From positions 26,193,184 to 26,257,183 of the forward strand of contig CM055896.1 in the NCBI GenBank assembly GCA_029582155.1: a stretch of DNA of 64,000 nt, in the 5' to 3' direction. This DNA is from Panopea generosa. Its lineage: Eukaryota > Mollusca > Bivalvia > Adapedonta > Hiatellidae. The notes under the pieces are model-generated. The model ran no database searches. It had not been told where the DNA came from and was given only the letters and a program-made list of their open reading frames with translations. The position numbers and the translations under genes were made by a program. Below are positions 12,610 to 25,500 of this stretch, in pieces; position 1 is the stretch's first letter; each line of letters starts with the position of its first letter.

Positions 12610-15600
12610 ATTATCTAAATGTCCCTAGTGTACTCTCGCTCTGCAGTGGTTAACATAATGGATCAATGATCTAAATGTCCCGATTGTCCTCTCGCGCTGC
12701 AGTGGTTAACATAATGAATTAATGGTCTAAATGTCCCGATTGTCCTCTCGCGCTGCAGTGGTTAATATAATGGATTAATGGTCTAAATGTCCCGATTGTC
12801 CTCTCGCGCTGCAGTGGTTAACATAATGGATCAATGATCTAAATGTCCCGATTGTCCTCTCGCGCTGCAGTGGTTAACATAATGGATTAATGGTCTAAAT
12901 GTCCCGATTGTCCTCTCGCGCTGCAGTGGTTAACATAATGGATCAATGGTCTAAATGTCCCGATTGTCCTCTCGCGCTACAGTGGTTAACATAATGGATT
13001 AATTATCAAAATGTCCCGATTGTACTCTCGCGCTGCGGTGGTTAACATAATGGATTAATTATCTAAATGTTCCAAGTGTTCTTGCGCGGTGCAGTGGTTA
13101 ACATAATGGGTTAATGTCCTATATGCCGCAAAAGTTCTCTCGCGTTGCAGTGGTTAACATAATGGTTTAATGTTCTAAGTGTCCCAAGTGTCCTCTCACG
13201 CTGCAGTGGTTAACTTAATGGGTTAATAATCTAAATATCCCAAGTGTTCTCGCACGCTGCAGTGGTTAACTTAATCATCTCGAGCTGCAGTAGTTAACAG
13301 AATTAGTAAATGATCAAATACACCAAGTGTCATCTCGGGCTGCAGTGGTTAACATAATGAGTTGATGATCTAGATTTCCCGAGAGTTCTCTCGCTCTACA
13401 GTAGTTAACAGAATGGGTTAATGTTCTAAATGTCCAGAGAATTCTCTTGCGCTGCAGCGGTTAATATAATGGGCTAATGGTCTAAATGTTCCGAGTGTCC
13501 CCTCACGATGCAGTGGTTAACATAATGGGTTAATGATCTAAATGTCCCGAGAGCTCTCTTGCGCTGCAGTGGTTAATTTAATGGGTTAATGATCTAAATG
13601 TCCCAAAAGTCTTCTCGCGCTGCAGTGGTTAACATACTGGGTTAATAATCTAAATGTCCCGAGGGTCATCTCGCGGTGCAATAGTTAACATAATGGGTTA
13701 ATATTTTAAATGTCCCAAGGTTTCTCGTGCAATGCAGTGGTTAACATAATTGATTAATGACCTATATGCCGCAAAAGTTCTCTCGCGCTGCAATTGTTAA
13801 CATAATGGTTTTATGTTCTAAATGCCCCAAGTGTCCTCTCACGCTGCAGTGGTTAACTTTATGGGTTAATAATCTAAATATCCCAAGTGTTCTTGCGCGC
13901 TGCAGTGTTTAACTTAACCATCTCGAGCTGCAGTGGTTAACAGAATAAGTTAATGATCAAATATGCCATGTGTCATTTCGGGCTGCAGTGGTTAACATAA
14001 TAACTTGATGATCTAAATTTCCAAGAGTTCTCTCGCGCTGCAGTGGTTAACAGGATGGGCTAATGTTCTAAATGTACCGAGAATTCTCTTGCGCTGCAGC
14101 AGTTAGTATAATGGGTTAATGATCTAAATGTCCCGAGTTTTCCTGCTGCACTGCAGTGGTTTAACAATGGGTTAATGATCTAAATGTCCCGAGAATTGTC
14201 TTGCGCTGCAGCGGTTAATATAATGGTTTAATGATCTAAATGTCCCGAGTGTCCTCTTACGCTGCAGTGGTTAACATAATGGGTTAATTATCTAAATGTC
14301 CCGAGTGTCATCTTGTTGTACAGTTTTTAACATGCTGAGCTACTGATCTAAAAGTCCCGAGTGTCCTCTCTAGGTGTAGTGGTTAATATACTGAGCTACT
14401 GATATAAATGTCCCGAGTGTCATCTCATGATAAAGTGGTTAATATGCTGAGCTTCTGAACTAAATGTCCCGAGTGTCCTCTCTAGGTATAGTGGTTCACA
14501 TGCTGGGCTACTGATCTAAATGTCCCGAGTGCCCTCTCTATGTATAGTGGTTCACATGCTGGGCTACTGATCTAAATGTCCCGAGTGTCCTCTCTAGGTA
14601 TAGTGGTTAACATACTGAGCTTCTGATTTAAATTTCCCTAATGTCCTCTCTAGGTATAGTGGTTCACATGCTGGGCAACTGATTTAAATGTCCCGAGTGC
14701 CATCTTTTGGTACAGATTTTAACATGCTGAGCTACAGATCTAAATGTCCCGGGTGTCCTCTCTAGGTATATAGGATCACATGCTGTGCTACTGATCTAAA
14801 TGTCCCGAGTGTCATCTCATCTCGTGGTAAAGTTGAAAACTTACTGGGCTACTGATCTGAATGTCCCGTGTGTCATCTCACGGTACAGTGGTTAACATGC
14901 AGGGATACTGATCTAAATGTCCCGAGTGTCATCTCATCTCGTGGTACAGTTGTAAGCATACTGGGATACTGATCTAAATGTCCCGAGTTTCATCTTGTTG
15001 TACAGTTTTTATTATACTGAGCTACTGATATAAATGTCCCGAGTGTCCTCTCTAGTTATAGTGGTTCACATGCTGGGTTACTGATCTAATTGTCCCGAGT
15101 GTCATATTGTTGTACAGTTTTTAACATGCTGGGCTATTGATCTTAATGTCCCGAATGTCCTCTCTAGGTATAGTGGTTAACATGCTGAGCTTCTGATCTA
15201 AATGGCCCGAGTGTCCTCTCTAGGTATAGTGGTTAACTTGCCGGGCTACTGATCTAAATGTCCCGAGTGTCATCTTGTTGTTCAGTTTTTAACATGCTGA
15301 GCTACTGATATAAATGTCCCGAGTGTCCTCTCTAGTTATAGTGGTTCACATGCTGGGTTACTGATCTAATTGTAACCGAGTGTCATCTTGTTGTACAGTT
15401 TTTAACATGCTGGGCTATTGATCTAAATGTCCCGAGTGTCATCTCGTGGTACAGTAGTTATTATGCTGGGATACTGATCTAAATGTCCCGTGTGTCATCT
15501 TGTTGTACAGTTTTTAACATGCTGGGCTACTGATCTAAATGTCCCGAGTGTCCTCTGTAGGTATTGTGGTTCACATGCTGGGTTACTGATCTAAATTTCC

Positions 15601-17587
15601 CGAGTGTCTTCTTGTTGTACAGTTTTTAACAAGCTGGGATACTGATCTAAATGTCCCGGGTGTCATCTCATCTCGTGGTACAGTTGTAAACATACTGGGC
15701 TACTGATCTAAATGTCCCAAGTGTCATCTTGTTGTAAATTGTTTAACATGCTGGACTACTGATCTAAATGTTCCGAGTGTCATCTTGTTGTACAGTTTTT
15801 AACATGCTGGGCTACTGATCTAAATGTTCCGAGTGTCATCTCATGGAAAAGTGGTTAATATGCTGAGCTTATGATCTAAATGTCCCGAGTGTCATCTCGT
15901 GGTACAGTTGTAAACAAACTGAGCTACTGATCTAAATGTCCCGAGTGTCATCTCGTTGTACAGTAGTTAACATGCTGGGCTACTGATCTAAAATGTCCCG
16001 AGTGCCATCTCATGGTAAGGTGGTTAATATTCTGAGATTCTGATCTAAATGTCCCGAGTGTCATCTCACGGTATAGTGGTTAACATGCTGGGCTACTGAT
16101 CTAAATGTCCCGAGTGTCCTTTCTAGGTACAGTGGTTCACATGCTGGGCTACTGATCTAAATGTCCCGAACGTCATCTCATGGAATAGTGGTTAACATAT
16201 TGGGCTACTGATCTTAATGCCACGAGTGACATCTCATGGAATAGTGGGGAATATGATGGGCTTCTGATCTAATTGTTCCGAGTGTCATCTCGTGATACAG
16301 TGGCTAACATGCTGGGCTACTGATCTAAATGTCCCGATTGTTATATCACGGTATGGTGGTTAATATGCTGAACAGCTGAACTTAATGCTCTAGTGTCATA
16401 CATGTATCACGGTATAGTGGTTAACATGCAGTGCTACTGCTCTAAATGTCCCTGTTGTCATTTCACGATATATTATTTAACATGCTGGGCTACTGATATA
16501 AATGTCCGGAGTGTCTTCTCAAGGTATAGTGGTAAACATCCATGGCCGCTGATCTAAATGTCTCGAATGTCATCTCGCTGTGCAGTAGTTAAACATGCTG
16601 AGCAACTAATCTAAATGGCCCGATTGTCATATCATGGTTAAGATGTTAAAATGATGGGCTACTGATCTAAATGTTCGGAGTGTCATCTCACGGTTTAGTG
16701 GTTAATATGCTTGGCTACTGATCTAAATGTCCCGAGTGTCATTTCATGTTATAGTGCTTAACATGCTGGTCTACTGATCTAAATGTCCCGACTGTCATCT
16801 CGTGTTACAGTTGTAAACATAATGGGCTACTGATCTAAATGTCCCGACTGTCATCTTGTGATACAGTAGTTAACATGCTGAACAACTGATCTAAATGTCC
16901 CGAGTGTCATCTCACGGTTAAGTGGTCAATATGATGGGATACTGATCTAAATGTCCCGAGTATCATCTCATGGTATAGTGCTTAACATGCTGAGCCACTG
17001 ATCTAAATGTCTCGAATGTCATTTCACGGTATACTCGCTAATATGCTGGGCTATTGATCTAAATGTCCCGAGTGTCATCGTATGGTATAGTGGATAATAT
17101 GCTTAGCTACTTATCTAAATTTTCAGAGTGTCATCTCACGGTAAAGTGGTTAACATGCTGAGCAACTGATCTAAATATCCCAAGTGTCATCTCGTGATAC
17201 AGTGGTAAATATGCCGGGCTACAGATCTAAATGTTCCGTGAGTCCTCTCGGGATGCAGTAGTTAACATGCTGAGCAACTAATCTCAATGACCCGAGCGTC
17301 ATCTCATGGTAAAGATGTTAAAATGCTGGGTTAACGATCTAAATGTCCCGAGTGTCATCTCACGGTAAAGTTGTTTATATGCTTGGATACTGATTTAAAT
17401 GTCCCGAGTGTCATTTCATAATATAATGCTTAACATGCTGGGCTTCTGATCTAAATGTCCCGAGTGTCATCCCGTGTTACAGTTGTAAACATAATGGGCT
17501 ACTGATCTAAATGTCCGAGTGTCATTTCATGGTAAAGTGGTTAATATGCTGGGGTCCTGATCTAAATGTCCCGAGTGTCATCTTACG
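12610..17587. repeat. 56-bp minisatellite array, two subfamilies
   Basis: A 56-bp period, about 89 copies, with the core GATCTAAATGTCCCGAGTGT. Up to about 14320 most monomers carry CTCGCGCTGCAGTGGTTAAC (with a PstI-type palindrome) followed by ATAATGGGTTAAT. From there on they carry CATCTCATGGTATAGTGGTT followed by AACATGCTGGGCTACT. No coding content. Confidence 0.96.
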
Positions 17588-17851
17588 GTGATCGGATGAG
17601 ATGACGAGACGAGATGACAGAATGAGATGACAAGATGAGATAACAAGATGAGATGACGGGATGACATGAAAGGATGAGATGACGAGATGCGATGACGAGA
17701 TGAGATGACGGGATGAGGTGATGGGATTAGATGACGAGATGAGTTGACGAGATGAGGTGACAATATGAAATGACGAGACGAGATGATGGAATGAGATGAA
17801 ATGATGAGATGACGGGATGAGATGACTGGATGAGATGAAGAGATGATATGT
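17588..17851. repeat. GAGATGAC/GATGA simple-repeat tract
   Basis: An imperfect short-period repeat of GATGAGATGACGAGATGAGA-type units directly abuts the 56-bp array. Long minus-strand open frames here (Ser/His-rich) are low-complexity artefacts. Confidence 0.92.
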
Positions 17852-18823
17852 CACTGACGTTGATTAAGAACGCCCAAGAAAATTACTCCGATTTATAAGT
17901 TTAAATCTTTATATATTGTCTTTTACCAGCAGGTCATTAATCGACTGATGAAATGGAGAATTATCCTGATGGACATATGTCCATATATTAAGGTTGTGCC
18001 TACGACAAACGTTTGAGCACAAGTTGCTGGGGCATACACCTAGCCATGTCCTTCGTTGATAAAGTTGGCATTAATGGTAGTCTAGATTAATCTTGCATTT
18101 CTATGCATTTAAATGCTTCAAATGTCATGAATAAATAATGATTTAATTAAGACTTTGATATACATTTTCTGATAAGCGTTATTTAAGTATCTCTGTCGAG
18201 ATGTATTTGATTGTTTAATGGTTATACGTGTCGTCTGATCCTCTTGCCATAGTCGGATGGATCAATACGGCCGATATTTTATTGTCATTCCTGCAGTTTG
18301 TATCAAAGACGTTATTCACAAGACGAGGACGAGAACAGATTCCCAGTCGTATCGCTAATGTGTCCTACCAATCAGCGACTATCATCGCATGACAAAACTA
18401 CCTACGGTTAAACCTGTCTCATTATATTTAGACTACCAAAGTAGCTAACAAAAGTCAAACTTTGTAAAACAAACGGATTTATATTTAGATTTTGAAAATG
18501 GATAAAGAGAACGAGCCTGTGATGTGAACATGTTTACAAGGTGAAAGCCATCATCACACCTGCATGCATTTGATGTGTGTCCGGTTTTGCAAAACCCTTT
18601 TGAACGCACAGTGTCTGCTATTTAATACAGTTGTTGTAAAACTGGAACATTATATTCATCTACGAAATAAAACTGATGAAATATTGAGAAGTGGTGAATG
18701 TACATCCACACGAAGCGTGGACAGCTTTTGTCATGAGATAAGACGTTACAATTAAGCGTGAAGTTGTTTCAAAAGCGAATATAATTGATATACATTTGTG
18801 CTGGACTTGTTGGATTTATAAAC
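17852..18823 (+). promoter_or_regulatory. 5' flank and putative 5' UTR of the SLC7 gene
   Basis: This is non-repetitive sequence between the GATGA-type repeat and the start codon. It must hold the proximal promoter and 5' UTR unless an upstream noncoding exon exists. I see no convincing TATA box or initiator and could not place the transcription start. A small open frame at 18564-18755 has no recognisable similarity. Confidence 0.4.
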
Positions 18824-19424
18824 ATGACGGAAGAAAACGTTCGAACCGGATTATTAAACGGGAACAGTGAAAGTCTAAGTATTACAAAAAGGAATACTTT
18901 ATCTAAAAGTTTAAACAATGTCTCTGTGAACGATTTGAAACCCGATACACCTGTCAGTCCGAAAGAAATCGGACTTCTTAACAACAGTTCAGACGATATA
19001 AAGATAGAAACCGTCGTAACATTGAAGAAACAAATTGGTCTTTTACAATCTGTTTCAATCATAGTGGGTATTATAATTGGGTCAGGTATATTTGTTTCTC
19101 CAGTCGGCATTCTAATTAATGTTAAATCCGTCGGCATGTCATGCATTATGTGGGCGGTATGCGGTGTATTTTCAGGACTTTGTGCATTATGTTATGCGGA
19201 ATTAGGTGCGTGTATACCGCAGTCGGGTGGTGAATATATTTACATAAAACGCGCATTTGGAGACTTTCCAGGATTTTTGTGTCTGTGGATAAACTTTATC
19301 ATCATTTGTCCTGTCGGGATAGCGGCATCTTCGCTTATATTTGCTACTTATGTGTTACAACCATTATTTCCCGACTGCGAGCCACCGGCGACAGCACTGC
19401 GATTGTTAGCCGCAGTAGTTGTGA
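18824..19424 (+). CDS. SLC7: SLC7 exon 1 (start codon, residues 1-200)
   Basis: This is the first in-frame ATG after an in-frame TAA at 18782-18784, in an AAC-ATG-A context. The exon codes for the N-terminal tail, TM1 to TM3 and Cys185. Two overlapping GTGAGT donors lie at 19421 and 19425. Only the second leaves the single base needed to read a Thr codon and then CLVSINC with exon 2, so it is preferred. An (AG)n run starts about 90 bp into the intron. Confidence 0.93.
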
Positions 19425-19508
19425 GTGAGTATACTTTGAAATCATATAGTTGCTTAAATATAAAAGTAAAGAATGCTTTGTGTTGCATTTCACATCATGG
19501 ATTATATT

Positions 19509-19566
<58 letters not shown>

Positions 19567-22500
19567 ACAATACGATATTAAGTAACTATAGAGTCATATA
19601 TATACTTATAACGAAAAGTTGCGTTCTTTACATTTCGTCGATAAAAGCAGAGAACGTATACATGCGTCGCTAAAAGTTCAAATTTGATCAGATAAAACGT
19701 CTTAAATATCACATAGTTTCCACACCTTTGTTATCATTGTGCTATATTGTGACAGATCTCAACACCTGAAATGTTTATATACTTCTCGTTGAGAATGCTA
19801 CTCAGGCTCAAAATGCCAAATCGTTACCATGGTTACACCATGTTATCTTAACTACACAAGGATATATTATGTATATAGACATCAACTAGATCGATAGAGC
19901 AAACACCAAGACGGGGTTTTGATATGTATCACTCTTGGGTCCCTTTTCTAGGTAGAAACATAGTTGTTTTTTAGAGACCAAAGGGTCGAGTTTGGATCCG
20001 AAATCTGGCATGAGCGGCCAGTGATATCGAGATCACTACTACCCCGCTTGTCAAGTATTGTGCGAAAGGCAGAAAAACACTAGTTTCTCTCCATCAAGTG
20101 AAATATGCGCATTGGATCAAATCTGACCTTCAAAATAAACCCAGTGTACAACTAAGAAAACTATGTTATTCTCGGTGACACATATCTCCGTTGTAAGCGG
20201 ATTGGTAGGGATGAGTATGTGCATGGTAGTCTTTAACATGGTCTGCGATATGATTTGGGATACTTAGAAAGCCGTGTGAAGCTCCAAACTTCCTGGACGC
20301 ATTTCTTGAGGTTGATGACAGCAAGAATGAACTTCTGATCAACCTGTACAATAATAGGTACATGACTGTAGTATATGTGTTTCAAACAATCACAGATACG
20401 GTCTGCCACTAAATGTATATGAAAGGTCATGATAGAAAGCAGTTGATACATATGTCCTGGTATAAGCCATTGATTTAAGTTGGCTGATTTGAGTGTGAAT
20501 TGGGTTGGATTTTGGAACTGGAAGATACTTGTCGAATGCATACCGTTTCATATTAACTTGATAAAGAGAGGATGAGGTCCCTGCCAGCATTCCATTCATT
20601 CACGGTGTGTGTACAAACTTATTCATTATTTAGTGGGAAAGGAAAACTATAGAACAATAAGGCATTTGAAACTATATTCACTACTATCTCTAAAGAATCC
20701 ATAAGAGTGCAATGCCATTTATAGAGTGATTTGTAGTTTAGTTTACACTTATTTATTTTACTTCGATTGCGAAACAAGTTCTTACAACTTATACAAATTA
20801 CGTTCGAACTCTTCCTCGGTTGAACCAGTACTAAGCATATGCGGAAAAGGAGTCTTGCTCAAGGTTACCTACCACACATGGCCGTGGTGGATGATCAAAC
20901 CGACCATGGGTTCGGTGCTCTACCACTGATCCACGTGGTACACAAATGATTTGTATTTGTCCCAACAATTACTTCTTCAAATGTAAAGTGTTCACATATA
21001 AAGATGACCAACCTCAGACAGCTCAGCTATAACGCACCAAACGAACAGCTTATCAAGTATTTTCCTTATCAAGTATCATCATTCAAAGCCCAAAAACAGA
21101 TTGGAAAACGTATAGGAACCAATCTGGTCGTCCCTCTACATGCTGAAAAATGGTATTTCAAAAGATGTAAACGTACCAAGGCATAATTGTGTACATTAAA
21201 GTAATATACCAGTAGCTGTTGATTACAAACTGTACAATGATTACACACTGTACGATAATTACACACTATACAATGATTACGAACTGCAAAATGAATACCC
21301 ATGTACAATGAGTACACACGTACAATGATTACACACTGTACAAGGATTGCGTATTACACGCTGACCAATGACTACACACAGTTCATTGATTAAACATTTT
21401 ACAACGGTTACACAAGGTACACAAATTGATTACACACCGTACACGAATTACACACCGTACAATGTTCACACAACGTATATTAATTACACACCGTACAATG
21501 ATCACACACTGTGCATTGATTAAACGCCATACAATAATTACATACTGTACATTGATTACACACCGTACAATGACTACACACTGTGCATTGATTACACACC
21601 GTACAATGATCACACACTGTGCATTGATTAAACGCCATACAATGATTACATACTGTACATTGATTACACACCGTACAATGACTACACACTGTGCATTGAT
21701 AACACACCGTACAATGATCACGTACCGTACATTGATAACACACCGTACAATGATCACGTACCGTACATTGATTACACACCGTACAATGACAATACACTGT
21801 GCATTGATTATACACCATACAATGACCACACACACCTTACATTGATTACACACTGTGCATTGATTACACACCGTACAATGACAATACACTGTGTATTGAT
21901 TATACATTGTACAATGACTACACACTGTGCATTGATTACACACCGTACAATGATTACACACTGTGCATTGATTACATACCGTACAATTATTACACAATGT
22001 GCATTGATAACACACTGTACAATGATCACATACCGTACAATGATTACACAACGAACAATGATCACACAACGTACAATGATTACGTACTGTACATGATTAC
22101 AAACTGTACAATGATTACACACGTACCATGATTACAAACTATACAATGATTACACACGTACAATGATTACAAACTGAACAATGATTACAAACTGTACAAT
22201 GATTACACACTGTACAATGATTACACATGTACAATGATTACAAACTGAACAATGATTACACACGTACAATGATTACACACTGTACAATGATTACACACTG
22301 TACAATGATTACACACGTACAATGATTATAAACTGAACAATGATTACATACGTAAAATGCTTACACACTGTACAATGATTACACACGTACACTGCTTACA
22401 CACGCACACGTACAATGCTTACACACAGTACAATTATTACACACGTACAATGCTTACACACTGTACAATGCTTACACACGTACACTGATCACACACGTAC

Positions 22501-25500
22501 AATGATTACACACGTACAATGCTTACACACTGTACAATGATTACACACGTATAATGATTACAAACTGAACAATGATTACACACGTACAATGATTACAAAC
22601 TGTACAATGATTACACACGTACACTGATTACACACGTACAATGATTACACACTGTACAATGATTACACACGTACACTGATTACACACTGTACAATTATTA
22701 CGAACTGCAAAAAGATTGCCCACGTACAATGATTACACACGTACAATGATTACAAACTGTACAATGATTACACACGTACAATGATTACAAACTGTACAAT
22801 GATTACACACTGTACAATAATTACAAACTGTACAATGATTGTACACGTACAATGATTACAAACTGTACAATGATTACAAAATGAACAGTGATTATGCACT
22901 GTACAATAATTGCACACTGGACAATGATTACTCTCTGTTCAAAGATTACAAACTGTACAATTATTACTCACTGTACAATGATTACGCACTAATCAATACA
23001 GTGAATACACACTGAACAATTATTACAAACTGTACACTGATTACTTACTGTACAGTGATTACGCACTTTACAATGATTACGCATTGTACAATGATTACAT
23101 ACTATTCAATGATTACAAACTATACAATGATTACGTACTGTACACAATCGTGAAACATCGGGTATTTCCGTATCCTCTGTAGAATACACCTCGTGTATAG
23201 CTCTAGAATACACCAACGCGAATCGCCTGTGTTACAAGTCTGTGTTCATTCGCGTGAAAGTAACAAATTATGTATCCGTCATTAAGTTGATTATATATGG
23301 CGTTGTTATATCGATTTTATTATTTATAAACTCGACATGGGTCATATTTATAGGGAAATTTAAAATATCAGCCTTGATTAACAAACGTTTATATTTTCAA
23401 CGTACATGTATATAAGGGGGCCGCCATTTTACTTTATCATGTGACTGAAAGTATTTCCAAAATGGCGCCTTATTATGTCAGAGGTCTATTGCGTAGCATA
23501 AAGGCCGAGGTGATCAGATTGGTACTGTACAATGATTACAAACTGTACAATGAACATTCACTGGCGATTTATTACATACTGTACAATGATTACACACATA
23601 CAATGGTTTCAAATTGTACAATGGGTACACACTGTACCAAAACAAAGATTCCATTTTAATAAGAATTAGTCAATAGAAAACAAAGATTCCATTTTAATGA
23701 GAATTAGTCAACAGTAAACAAAGATTCCATTTTAATGAGAATAAGTCAACAGTAAACAAAGATTCCATTTTAATAAGAATTAGTCAACAGAAAACAAAGA
23801 TTCCATTTTAATGAGAATTAGTCAACAGTAAACAAAGATTCCATTTTAATGAGAATAAGTCAACAGTAAACACAGATTCCATTTTAATGAAAATTAATGC
23901 ACAGAAAATGAGAATTAGTCAACAGTAAACAAAGATTCCATTTTAATGAGAATAAGTCAACAGTAAACAAAGAATCCATTTTAATGAGAATTAGTCAACA
24001 GTAAACAAAGATTCCATTTTAATGAGAATTAGTACACAGAAAATGAGAATTAGTCAACAGTGAATAAAGATTCCATTTTAATGAGAATTAGTCAACAGAA
24101 TACAAAGATTCCATTTTAATGAGAATTAGTCAACAGAAAATGAGAATTAATCAACAGTAAACAAAGATTCCATTTTAATGAGAATTAGTCAACAGAAAAC
24201 AAAGATTCCATTTTAATAAGAATTAGTCAACAGAAAACAAAGATTCCATTTTTATGAGAATAAGTCAACAGTAAACAAAGATTCCATTTTAATGAGAATA
24301 AGTCAACAGTAAACAAAGATTCGATTTAAATGAGAATAAGTACACAGAAAATGAGAATTAGTCAACAGTAAACAAAGATTCCATTTTAATGAGAATAAGT
24401 CAACAGTAAACAAAGATTCTATTTTAATGAGAATTAGTCAACAGTAAACAAAGATTCCATTTTAATGAGAATTAGTACACAGAAAATGAGAATTAGTTAA
24501 CAGTAAACAAAGATTCCATTTTAATGAGAATTAGTCAACAGAAAACAAAAATTCCATTTTAATGAGAGTTAGTCAACAGAAAACAAAGATTCCATTTTAA
24601 TGAGAATAAGTCAACAGAAAACAAAATCAACAGAAAACAAAGATTCCATTTTAATGAGAATTAGTCAACAGAAAACAAAGACTCCATTTTAATGAGAATT
24701 AGTCAACAGTAAACACAGATTCCATTTTAATGAGAATTTGTCAACAGGAACAAATATTCCATTTTATTTTAATGAGAATTAGTAAACAGTAAACAAAGAT
24801 TCCTTTTAATGAGAATTAGTCAACAGAAAACAAAGATTCCATTTTAATGAGAATAAGTCAACAGTAGACAAAGATTCCATTTTAATGAGAATTAGTACAC
24901 AGAAAATGAGAATTAGTCAACAGTAAACAAAGATTCCATTTTAATGCGAATTTGTAAACAGTAAACAAAGATTCCATTTTAATGAGAATTAGTCAACAGA
25001 TAACAAAGATTCCATTTTAATGAGAACTAGTAAACAGTAAACAAAGATTCCATTTTAACGAGAATTAGTCGAGAACTAGTAAACAGTAAACAAAGATTCC
25101 ATTTTAACGAGAATTAGTCAACAGAAAACAAAGATTCCATTTTAATGAGAATTAGTCAACAGTAAACAAAGATTTCATTTCAATGAGAATTAGTCTACAG
25201 AAAACAAAGATTCGATTTTAATGAAAATTAGTCAACAGAAAACAAAGATTCCATTTTGATGAGAATTAGTCAACAGTTAACAAGGTCAGATACTTAACAT
25301 AGTGGTTGAGTGCATACATTACATTATACCATTAGTCCATTTGAGTGCATACATTACATTATATGATTAGTCCATTTGAGTGCATACATTACATTATACC
25401 ATTAGTCCATTTGAGTGCATACATTACATTATACCATTAGTCCATTTGAGTGCATACATGACATAATACCATTAGTCCATTTGAGTGCATACATTACATT

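Noticed and set aside
17522-17854. Ser/His-rich 110-codon minus-strand frame
   Set aside because: A translation of the GATGA-type simple repeat.
18785-18823. Upstream extension of the SLC7 frame from a TTG codon
   Set aside because: Nuclear genes rarely start at TTG, and a proper ATG at 18824 follows 39 nt later with reasonable context.
19425-19585. Extension of exon 1 into an Arg-Glu repeat
   Set aside because: It reads through the GTGAGT donor into an (AG)n microsatellite. The family protein continues in exon 2.
20166-20599. Three overlapping minus-strand frames of 65-102 codons
   Set aside because: They overlap in different frames, contain no domain I recognise and lie inside intron 1.
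20858-20946. A functional tRNA gene on the minus strand
   Set aside because: It has A-box-like and B-box-like parts but no proper acceptor or T stem, and is followed by a SINE body and flanked by a target-site duplication.
21383-22131. Cys- and Val-rich open frames on both strands
   Set aside because: Generated by 18/36-bp tandem repeats. Equivalent frames exist in other registers and none has a non-repeat part.
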